From NCBI GenBank assembly GCA_030643345.1, contig DAOWMA010000176.1, positions 1 through 5,431 of the forward strand: 5,431 bases of DNA, written 5' to 3'. Numbering within the stretch: position 1 is the first letter of the stretch; each line of letters starts with the position of its first letter. A program made the position numbers and the translations under genes. Below are positions 1 through 5,288 of the stretch, piece by piece. Under the pieces are notes generated by a model. The model searched no databases and was not told the DNA's origin. It was given only the letters and a program-made list of their open reading frames with translations. Origin of the DNA: Spirochaetaceae bacterium. Its GTDB lineage: Bacteria > Spirochaetota > Spirochaetia > B11-G9.

Positions 1-61
1 AGGAAATACCTCTATTAACTTTCAGCCAGTTGTTTTTTTCTATACTATATTCAAAAAGCAT
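1..61 (-). CDS. Possible start of a minus-strand gene, partial at window edge, unidentified
   Basis: Downstream of the NTPase gene and on the same strand, an ATG (complement of 59-61) opens a frame that runs off the window edge after about 20 codons without a stop. It begins M-L-F-E-Y-S-I-E-K and contains N-N-W-L-K. The frame is also open backwards to the TGA of the NTPase gene, and that upstream part would read as hydrophobic (T-I-L-V-I-L-I), but it offers no standard start codon. No Shine-Dalgarno sequence precedes the ATG. A perfect TTGACA lies on the minus strand at 95-90, but no good -10 follows it at the usual distance. Twenty codons are too few to assign a family, and the frame could be chance in AT-rich DNA. 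Confidence 0.25.
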   Translation of the reverse strand, partial: MLFEYSIEKNNWLKVNRGIS

Positions 62-91
62 AATTAAAATTACTAATATTGTCGCCTGATG

Positions 92-622
92 TCAATACAT
101 TTGGTTGATAATTTCTATTTCGTTTCTATTCTCCAGAGTTACCTCAATAACTCTATACTCTTTTTTCCCTATAAATCTACTAACAAATTCATAAATCAAT
201 GACTGTCGAATAACCAGATATAGATTCCGATTTATACCAAAGTTGTGTATTAAAGGGAGGATAGGGGAAAAACCATACCTCTTTTCCAGTTCAAGAGGAC
301 CAATTTCATCTAAAAACACATCTTCTGGGCCTTTGCTAAGAACCTGTTCAAGAATTTTATTTGCTTTAATAAAACCTCTTTCACTGAAATAAAATGGACC
401 ATACGATGTGCCATCCAGATGCTTATCACTTCTACCCAGCTCCCACTGGTCACCGGATGCCACATTTAAGGCATAAAATCCAACCTTTTCGTTATCCCCA
501 TTATAGATTGCAGGAGTCATTATACCCGAAGGGTGTTTCCCTTTGTTTTTTAGTTCATCTATCAACTTTAGAAGGAAGGTGGTCTTTCCTACACCTCTAC
601 TGCCTGTTATTATAGTTATCAT
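92..622 (-). CDS. THEP1-type nucleoside-triphosphatase (NTPase_1 family, P-loop)
   Basis: This 176-residue cytoplasmic protein has the size and layout of the THEP1/NTPase_1 family (COG1618 type), small P-loop enzymes that hydrolyse nucleoside triphosphates in vitro and whose cellular role is unsettled. A Walker A motif sits at the extreme N terminus (GSRGVGKTT, residues 7-15), directly after a hydrophobic first strand (MITIIT). Walker B is VFLDEIGPLEL (102-112), where the D-E-I-G-P-L-E string is a family hallmark. Between them lie the segment GPFYFSERGF (75-84) and the helix leading into Walker B. A later V-I-R-Q segment (137-140) matches the strand carrying a conserved arginine in this family. 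The ATG is fixed by Walker A beginning six residues later; no clear Shine-Dalgarno sequence precedes it. The gene diverges from the GHKL gene, with 109 bp between them. Family assignment is strong, while substrate and pathway are unknown. Confidence 0.9.
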   Translation of the reverse strand: MITIITGSRGVGKTTFLLKLIDELKNKGKHPSGIMTPAIYNGDNEKVGFYALNVASGDQWELGRSDKHLDGTSYGPFYFSERGFIKANKILEQVLSKGPEDVFLDEIGPLELEKRYGFSPILPLIHNFGINRNLYLVIRQSLIYEFVSRFIGKKEYRVIEVTLENRNEIEIINQMY

Positions 623-625
623 ACG

Positions 626-656
626 AGTAATATTACTTGGAAATCAAATAATATTA
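626..656. repeat. Two TAATATTA palindromes spaced 21 bp (possible operator)
   Basis: A perfect 12-bp palindrome, AGTAATATTACT, lies at 626-637, three bases from the start codon of the minus-strand NTPase gene. Its core TAATATTA (628-635) recurs exactly at 649-656, also a perfect palindrome. The centres are 21 bp apart, about two helical turns, so a dimeric regulator could bind both sites on one DNA face. A near copy (AAATATTA, 699-706) lies further along. The DNA here is very AT-rich, so short AT palindromes arise easily by chance. The regulatory reading is inference. Confidence 0.3.
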
Positions 657-694
657 AAGAAGTGAATAAATATGGAGCTTATGAAGAAATACAC

Positions 695-723
695 TTCCAA
701 ATATTAAGCAATCCAGATAAAAT
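695..723 (+). promoter_or_regulatory. Candidate promoter for the GHKL gene
   Basis: A -10-like hexamer TAAAAT at 718-723 (five of six matches to TATAAT) follows TTCCAA at 695-700 (three of six matches to TTGACA) with a 17-base spacer. Transcription would start about 730-732, on or just before the ATG at 732, so the mRNA would be leaderless or nearly so. That would agree with the absence of a Shine-Dalgarno sequence before this ATG. The -35 match is weak and such hits are common in AT-rich DNA. Confidence 0.22.
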
Positions 724-731
724 CCTTACAG

Positions 732-2552
732 ATGGTAAAGAAAAAGCAAACTAAAACAAACACCAATTCCGGCAAGCTTAAAATAGGTAATAACTGGAAT
801 GCAATCACCATAATTGCTCTATCCCAGAATAACCCCTTAAAAGCTATTGCAGAATTTGTGGAAAACAGTATTGATGCAAAAGCAAAAAACATCACTATAG
901 TCAGAGGAAGACTAAAAAAGGAAACTTATCTCAAGATTATTGATGATGGAGAGGGGATAGACGATTTTAAGTATGTCGCTACCCATATAGGCGATTCAAT
1001 AAAAAGAAAGCTCAAAAAACAGGGGGCAACAGGTATACAGGGGGAGTTTGGAATTGGACTGCTAAGTTTCTGGACTGTAGGAGAAGAGATCAGTATTACA
1101 TCAACAGGAAAGTCAGGTGAAGCAAAGCGAATTAAATTAATTAAAAATAATCCCGGTTATCAGATTAGAGATGTACCTTCCCTATTCTCCCCTACCGGAA
1201 CAGAGCTGGTTATCAAACCAATACTATCGGGAGTTAAACAGCTATCCGGTGAGAAAATCCAGAATTATCTTGCAAGTGAGCTTCGGGACAGAATCAGCAG
1301 GACCGGTGTGACAATAAAAATACTTGACCGAACAAGCAGAAAAGAATTCCTTGTAGAACCCAGAAAGTTTAAAGGACGCTTGCTCCATGATATTCCTGTA
1401 ATCAGAAACCCCCTGGGGGAAATATACTGTGAATTGTATCTGAACGAACCCTTACCGGAAAATCAGATTGGATTATATAAACTGGGCACACGGGTAATGC
1501 CGTCAATAAGTAAAATAGAAAACTTCAATTGTCATCCCTGGAATTCTCCCTATCTGGAGGGAATAATTGATACTTCTTTTATTCAGCTGACACCAGGCAC
1601 ACGGGATGGATTTATCTATGATGATGCCTGGGAAAGCTTTGTAGTTTCCCTGGACCCTTTGAAAGATTTCCTTATAGATATTATTGACGAACAAAAAAGA
1701 GCTGAAGATGACAAAGCAAGTAAAAATATCCTTAAAAGAATTACAAAAGCCCTTCAGGATGCCTTTCATCATCTGCCTCAGGAAGAGTACAGCTGGCTGC
1801 AGATAAAACCGGGGAAAAAACTTGAAATTGTTAAAAAAAGTCCTATGCTGACATCCGGTGATGAAAGTGATCTCTCTGCAGATCCAGTCTATATATCCAA
1901 AGAAATAGAAGAGAAATCCGGGTCCGGGCAAAAAGAGTTTTTTGAAATTGCAGGCCCCCTCTATTCAGCAATTATATCTCCTTCCTCATTAATTATTGGT
2001 GTTGGTGATAAAAAGAAATTAAGAATTATTGCCAGAGATAAGAGTAAACGACAGCTTGACAGCGGATACTCTGTCAAATGGTATGTGGATGAAGGGGAAG
2101 GAGTTATAGACAGCCCGGACAAGGAGTTTGTTCAATTTAGTGCTCCTTATGAACCTGGAATAATTTCAGTGGGGGCTATTGTTACTCAGGATGAAAGAGA
2201 GTGCCTTGCAGAATGTATTATTACAGTAACCAAAGAACTTATTGACAAAGATAAAACCACAGGTAGTTCTGACGGCAGTACAAAAAAAGGCCTGCCGGGT
2301 TATACTTTTCAGAAAGCAGCCGGGGAACTATGGAGGAGCCGTTTCGATGCGGCAACATCATTGATTATAATAAATAACGGCCATGCAGATTTTATCTATG
2401 CATCCAAATCAAAATCCAGAAAACTAAAGTATATTGCAAAACTGTTTACAAAAGAGCTTGTATTGTCGAATTTCCCCGAAGCATCCCGGGAAAATCTTAT
2501 GGAAAGAATGATAGAACTGCAGATGTATATGGAAGAGAACCTTCGGGGTTAG
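732..2552 (+). CDS. GHKL ATPase, MORC/MutL/Hsp90-like, with Ig-like and C-terminal helical domains
   Basis: This 606-residue protein carries a full GHKL (Bergerat) ATP-binding fold. The N box is EFVENSIDA (41-49), with catalytic-type E41 and Mg-binding N45. The D-x-G-x-G box is DDGEG (71-75), the glycine-rich lid is GEFGIGLLSF (104-113), and the GTELVI strand is at 156-161. The N box resembles MutL and the G-F-G-x-G-x-x-S lid resembles MORC and Hsp90. No histidine-kinase phosphoacceptor region or gyrase part is visible. Residues about 165-320 would be the second, transducer-like domain, with G-T-R turns at 252-254 and 289-291. A charged linker (about 320-400) precedes a beta-rich Ig-like segment (about 403-500, with V-K-W-Y-V at 448-452). 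A conserved-looking helical end (about 522-606) includes G-E-L-W-R-S-R-F and N-N-G-H-A-D-F-I-Y. There is no signal peptide or membrane segment, so it is cytoplasmic. The ATG at 732 is the only one after an in-frame TAA at 705-707 and has no clear Shine-Dalgarno sequence. It probably forms an operon with the SWIM-SNF2 gene 23 bp downstream. The family call is strong; a role in DNA or chromatin-like remodelling, repair or defence is inferred. Confidence 0.88.
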   Translation: MVKKKQTKTNTNSGKLKIGNNWNAITIIALSQNNPLKAIAEFVENSIDAKAKNITIVRGRLKKETYLKIIDDGEGIDDFKYVATHIGDSIKRKLKKQGATGIQGEFGIGLLSFWTVGEEISITSTGKSGEAKRIKLIKNNPGYQIRDVPSLFSPTGTELVIKPILSGVKQLSGEKIQNYLASELRDRISRTGVTIKILDRTSRKEFLVEPRKFKGRLLHDIPVIRNPLGEIYCELYLNEPLPENQIGLYKLGTRVMPSISKIENFNCHPWNSPYLEGIIDTSFIQLTPGTRDGFIYDDAWESFVVSLDPLKDFLIDIIDEQKRAEDDKASKNILKRITKALQDAFHHLPQEEYSWLQIKPGKKLEIVKKSPMLTSGDESDLSADPVYISKEIEEKSGSGQKEFFEIAGPLYSAIISPSSLIIGVGDKKKLRIIARDKSKRQLDSGYSVKWYVDEGEGVIDSPDKEFVQFSAPYEPGIISVGAIVTQDERECLAECIITVTKELIDKDKTTGSSDGSTKKGLPGYTFQKAAGELWRSRFDAATSLIIINNGHADFIYASKSKSRKLKYIAKLFTKELVLSNFPEASRENLMERMIELQMYMEENLRG

Positions 2553-2566
2553 GAGATAATAAAATT

Positions 2567-2570
2567 GGAG
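2567..2570 (+). promoter_or_regulatory. Ribosome binding site of the SWIM-SNF2 gene
   Basis: GGAG ends five bases before the ATG at 2576 and supports that start. An earlier AGGAG at 2551-2555 overlaps the stop of the GHKL gene. It could serve a TTG at 2565, but that frame stops after four codons (TGA at 2577-2579). The short gap and the site favour translation from the same mRNA as the GHKL gene. Confidence 0.6.
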
Positions 2571-2575
2571 AGTTT

Positions 2576-2983
2576 ATGAATCTTACATACACTGTTATTA
2601 AGAATGAAATTGCCAAAACCAGTACTATTTTTACCAGAGGAGAAAATATTTTTGCTCTTGGAAACTACACTTTAACAGAAAAGGATGATGATAAAGATCA
2701 ATATCTCTACACCTTTGACGGTAGTTATGGAGACTACGAAGTTTCCATTCATGTTAAGGACAAATTGATAGTTGAATCATGTACCTGCCCTTACCCTCAT
2801 AAGGGGTGTAAACATGTTGTAGCAGCATGTATGGATATTGCAGAACGCAAAAAACGGGAGCAAAAGCTAATATCTGAAGAAGGGAAATCCAGCAAATATT
2901 TGACCCCTGAAGAGATTAAAGCAGAAGCAGGATGCCCGAAAGAAAAGGGCAAAAAAAGAAGAGTTTACCCTTATCCCCGGTGA
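2576..2983 (+). CDS. SWIM zinc-finger protein: N-terminal part of a frame-broken SWIM-SNF2 gene
   Basis: As written, this frame gives 135 residues. A beta-rich start (to about residue 66) leads into a SWIM zinc finger with C69-x-C71-x6-C78-x-H80 (CTCPYPHKGCKH). SWIM fingers bind DNA or proteins and often accompany bacterial SNF2 ATPases, either as a separate protein or fused. A charged helix (about 87-127) follows, and the frame ends in an unlikely-looking basic tail (K-K-R-R-V-Y-P-Y-P-R) at a TGA (2981-2983). That tail starts exactly at the seven-A run at 2951-2957. Dropping one A changes it to K-K-E-E-F-T-L-I-P-G-D-T-Y and joins this protein to the second SWIM finger and SNF2 motor. I therefore read it as the first 127 residues of an 890-residue protein. 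If the break is real, a free one-finger SWIM protein would be made. Confidence 0.75.
   Translation: MNLTYTVIKNEIAKTSTIFTRGENIFALGNYTLTEKDDDKDQYLYTFDGSYGDYEVSIHVKDKLIVESCTCPYPHKGCKHVVAACMDIAERKKREQKLISEEGKSSKYLTPEEIKAEAGCPKEKGKKRRVYPYPR
2951..2957 (+). other. Seven-A homopolymer at the frame break
   Basis: The upstream frame reads GGC AAA AAA AGA AGA here, giving an arginine-rich tail and a stop 24 bases after the run. With six A's it would read GGC AAA AAA GAA GAG TTT ACC and continue into the SNF2 frame. The shift needed is +1 (or loss of one A). A -1 slip would enter the third frame and does not help. Confidence 0.7.
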
Positions 2984-3071
2984 CACATACAAGGGATACC
3001 ACACAGTAAAAACATCGAAAGGTAAAGAGTACACTGTAACAGTTTACAACCCTGCAGAACAAAGCGGTCAC

Positions 3072-3119
3072 TGTACCTGCCCTGACTTTGCTACTAATCA
3101 CCTGGATACCTGCAAACAT
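3072..3119 (+). other. Second SWIM zinc-finger motif, in the helicase frame
   Basis: In the frame of the SNF2 motor, these bases encode C-x-C-x10-C-x-H (CTCPDFATNHLDTCKH). It is preceded by G-D-T-Y-K-G-Y-H and a beta-like K-E-Y-T-V-T-V-Y stretch. The C-x-C-P-D-F form is the SWIM variant I associate with bacterial SNF2 helicases. It lies upstream of the first usable start codon of the helicase frame (TTG, 3144), so it is translated only if ribosomes arrive from the upstream frame. Confidence 0.8.
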
Positions 3120-3143
3120 CTTATTTTTGTTTACAACAAGTTT

Positions 3144-5249
3144 TTGGAAGATAAGACCTTTAAAGATCAGGCAGAAAAAGAGACTTTCCCATTTGTTCAC
3201 TTATCCTGGAATTCCAGACTCAACAGACCTGTTTGCTACTATGAGCAAATTGAAGACACTGTAATTGATAATGAGATACAAAAACTGTTTAATGAAAAAG
3301 GTGTATACACCCGTGAGAGTATTAACGGTTTATACAATTTATACTCCCGTACAGATGATACCACAAATATTCTTCAGTTCGATGATTATCTTTTGGAACG
3401 AATAAACGGCCTGCTTTATCAGAAAGAGATACGAAAACTGGAAAAGAATAACCCAATCGATTTTTCATTTCTAAAAACAGAACTTTATCCCTATCAGGAA
3501 GATGGGGTTCGCTTTGCTGTATTTAAAAAAGCCGCTATTATTGCAGATGAAATGGGTCTTGGTAAAACACTCCAGGCTATTAGCATAGCATTGCTGAAAA
3601 AACAAATTTTTGGATTTGAAAAGATTTTGGTAGTATGCCCTTCATCTTTAAAAAGCCAATGGAAAAAAGAGATAGAGAAATTTACCGATGCATCTGCCCT
3701 TATTATTTCAGGGAGTCGTCAAAAACGACAAAGGCTCTACTCTGAGAGTACAGCTTTCTTTAAAATTACAAACTACGAAGCTCTTATGCGGGACAAACTT
3801 ACAGTTTCCGAATGGCATCCTGATTTTGTAATTCTGGATGAGGCCCAGCGAATAAAAAACTTTGAGACAAAAACCCATAAGGCTGTTCAATCGATACCTC
3901 ATAATCATTCACTGATAATTACAGGAACACCCCTGGAAAATAAACTTGAGGACCTCTACAGTATTGTTCAGTTTTCAGACCCCACTCTTCTTACACCTCT
4001 ATGGGCTTTTGCCGCCCATCATTTTAATCTGAGTACTCAAAGGAAAAACAAGGTCCTCGGATACCGGAATTTGACTTCTGTATATGAGAAGATCCAGCCT
4101 CTGCTTATAAGAAGAAAAAAGATTGATGTAATTGATAATCTTCCTGAAAAGATTGAGAACAACTACTATTTCGATCTCTCCGCCGAGCAGGAAGAGATCC
4201 ACCAGGGATATATGTCAAGCCTTTTTAAAATTATCAACAAGAAAGTCCTAACCCCTATGGACATAAAACTTATACAGAAAATCCTTCTTTCAATGCGAAT
4301 GGTTTGTGACTCCACCTATCTGATCGATAAAAAGACTAATATTTCGCCAAAACTGGTAGAACTTGTTACCATACTGAAAGATCTGGTTATAGATAACAGG
4401 AGGAAAATTGTCATCTTCTCCGAATGGACAACAATGACATACCTTATTGGGAAAGTACTCTCTGAACTGGGTATAGACTTTGTTGAGTTTACCGGGAAGG
4501 TACCTGTAGAAAAAAGGCAATTGCTGATAGATGAATTTCATGAAAATCCGGAATGTATGGTTTTTCTATCCACCGATGCAGGTGGAGTTGGACTTAACCT
4601 GCAAAACTCGGATTGTGTTATAAATTTCGAACTTCCCTGGAATCCGGCAAAACTTAATCAGCGCATTGGAAGAATCCATCGAATTGGTCAAAAACACACA
4701 GTAGTTAATGTCATTAATTTAATAACAAAGAAATCCATAGAAGAGAAGGTCTATGCTGGAATCAATCTTAAACAGGAGCTATTTGACGCAGCTTTGGAGG
4801 GAGCAGGAGATGATGTCGACCTTAGCAGGGAAAATAAAAATAAGTTTATAAATCAAATACGAGCGATGTTTGATGGAGAAAAAATTGAGATTGATACCGG
4901 TCCCATAGATGCAGAAGAAAAACCTGAGCTTGACGAGATGACTCCCCACTATCTTAACCCTGAAATTTTCCGTGAAAAAGACTCTGAAATAGATATAAGT
5001 GCGGAGGAGTTTGAAGAAGAAATACTAAGTGAAAATGACCTGGGAGAGAAAGCAAAAAGTTCCGGGGATCAGAAAACAGCTTCAACAGAACAAATGGAAA
5101 CAGTTTTAAACCAGGGAATGGACTTCCTCAACTCACTTTCCATGATGGCAACAGGGAAGGCCCTTTCTAAAGATAGCAATAAAAAAACTATAGAAATTGA
5201 CCGTGAAACAGGAGAGGTAGTAATGCGTTTTAAGCTGCCGGGATTTTAA
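3144..5249 (+). CDS. SNF2-family DNA-dependent ATPase (C-terminal part of the frame-broken SWIM-SNF2 gene)
   Basis: Counting residues from the nominal TTG at 3144 (701 residues), all SNF2 motifs are present. They are the Q-like motif LYPYQEDGVRFA (114-125), I DEMGLGKT (135-142), Ia VVCPSSLKSQW (163-173), II DEAQ (232-235), III TGTPLEN (260-266), IV IVIFSEW (422-428), V STDAGGVGLNLQ (476-487) and VI QRIGRIHRIGQ (506-516). SNF2 proteins use ATP to translocate on double-stranded DNA and shift or strip bound proteins, usually without unwinding. The frame is open from 2904 but has no ATG before the M of motif I, and the TTG has no good Shine-Dalgarno sequence, so independent translation is unlikely. 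After the motor come an acidic stretch (about 580-635) and a short end with E-I-D-R-E-T-G-E and F-K-L-P-G-F. No nuclease domain is visible. DEAQ and the SWIM fingers suggest relatives such as Bacillus YwqA/YwqB, a comparison from memory. The SNF2 call is very strong; the biological target is unknown. Confidence 0.9.
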   Translation: MEDKTFKDQAEKETFPFVHLSWNSRLNRPVCYYEQIEDTVIDNEIQKLFNEKGVYTRESINGLYNLYSRTDDTTNILQFDDYLLERINGLLYQKEIRKLEKNNPIDFSFLKTELYPYQEDGVRFAVFKKAAIIADEMGLGKTLQAISIALLKKQIFGFEKILVVCPSSLKSQWKKEIEKFTDASALIISGSRQKRQRLYSESTAFFKITNYEALMRDKLTVSEWHPDFVILDEAQRIKNFETKTHKAVQSIPHNHSLIITGTPLENKLEDLYSIVQFSDPTLLTPLWAFAAHHFNLSTQRKNKVLGYRNLTSVYEKIQPLLIRRKKIDVIDNLPEKIENNYYFDLSAEQEEIHQGYMSSLFKIINKKVLTPMDIKLIQKILLSMRMVCDSTYLIDKKTNISPKLVELVTILKDLVIDNRRKIVIFSEWTTMTYLIGKVLSELGIDFVEFTGKVPVEKRQLLIDEFHENPECMVFLSTDAGGVGLNLQNSDCVINFELPWNPAKLNQRIGRIHRIGQKHTVVNVINLITKKSIEEKVYAGINLKQELFDAALEGAGDDVDLSRENKNKFINQIRAMFDGEKIEIDTGPIDAEEKPELDEMTPHYLNPEIFREKDSEIDISAEEFEEEILSENDLGEKAKSSGDQKTASTEQMETVLNQGMDFLNSLSMMATGKALSKDSNKKTIEIDRETGEVVMRFKLPGF

Positions 5250-5288
5250 ATTGTTTTTAAATTAAACTCAGTTATTTATGGAGGCAAA
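5250..5288 (+). other. Short intergenic spacer before the NIF3-like gene
   Basis: These 39 bases are AT-rich with no GC-rich hairpin, so no intrinsic terminator separates the SNF2 gene from the next gene. A 9-base direct repeat (TTTTAAATT at 5244-5252 and 5255-5263) is probably chance. Read-through from the operon into the next gene is possible; no convincing separate promoter is visible. Confidence 0.5.
5280..5284 (+). promoter_or_regulatory. Ribosome binding site of the NIF3-like gene
   Basis: A consensus GGAGG lies four bases before the ATG at 5289. It is the strongest Shine-Dalgarno match in the window and fixes the start of the last, partial gene. Confidence 0.75.

Larger units (their letters stand above)
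623..731. promoter_or_regulatory. Divergent intergenic region between the NTPase and GHKL genes
   Basis: This 109-bp AT-rich spacer must hold the promoters of both divergent genes unless transcription enters from further away. For the minus-strand gene, a TATTAT -10-like hexamer (complement of 648-653) would start transcription near 640, giving a short leader that covers the palindrome at 626-637. Its -35 match is poor. For the plus strand, the best pair is listed separately at 695-723. Neither start codon has a convincing Shine-Dalgarno sequence. The promoter assignments are by eye and tentative. Confidence 0.4.
2576..5249 (+). pseudogene. Composite double-SWIM SNF2 ATPase gene interrupted by a one-base frame break
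   Basis: The two frames together make a single gene. From the ATG at 2576 to the TAA at 5247-5249 there are 2674 bases; removing one gives exactly 891 codons, an 890-residue protein. In that numbering SWIM 1 is C69/C71/C78/H80, SWIM 2 is C166/C168/C179/H181, the Walker A region DEMGLGKT is 324-331 and DEAQ is 421-424. Support for one gene: the downstream frame has no ATG, GTG or TTG between its opening at 2904 and position 3144, and its second finger lies entirely upstream of 3144. The two frames also overlap across a seven-A run, the commonest place for an indel. It is called a pseudogene only for the sequence as given. It may be a sequencing error in an intact gene, a true mutation or a recoded gene. 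Both parts otherwise look intact, with all motifs preserved, so any break is recent or artefactual. Confidence 0.72.

Noticed and set aside
394..615. Plus-strand open frame of 73 codons opposite the NTPase gene
   Set aside because: It is the antisense shadow of the THEP1-type gene, including its Walker A region, and has no motif or ribosome binding site of its own.
592..622. TTGATT - 18 bases - TATGAT pair on the minus strand near the NTPase start
   Set aside because: The -10 hexamer would overlap the start codon itself, so the transcript would begin inside the gene and lose the Walker A coding region's start.
1485..1605. Ten-base direct repeat GGCACACGGG at 1485-1494 and 1596-1605
   Set aside because: Both copies are in frame and encode Gly-Thr-Arg turns of the GHKL protein. 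Shared codon use explains them.
1503..1931. Minus-strand open frame of 142 codons opposite the GHKL gene
   Set aside because: It lies wholly antisense to a well-supported gene, is rich in F, C and I as expected from reversed lysine- and glutamate-rich coding, and shows no recognisable motif.
2951..2957. Classic -1 slippery site at A AAA AAA
   Set aside because: A -1 slip from the upstream frame enters the third frame, not the SNF2 frame. The required shift is +1.
2916..3200. Minus-strand open frame of 94 codons across the frame-break region
   Set aside because: It is antisense to the SWIM region, and its phenylalanine- and leucine-rich composition is a mirror of A-rich coding. The plus strand explains this stretch better.
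5244..5288. Possible terminator or promoter between the SNF2 and NIF3-like genes
   Set aside because: There is no GC-rich stem before a T run, and the only -10-like hexamer (TATTTA) matches poorly and abuts the ribosome binding site.
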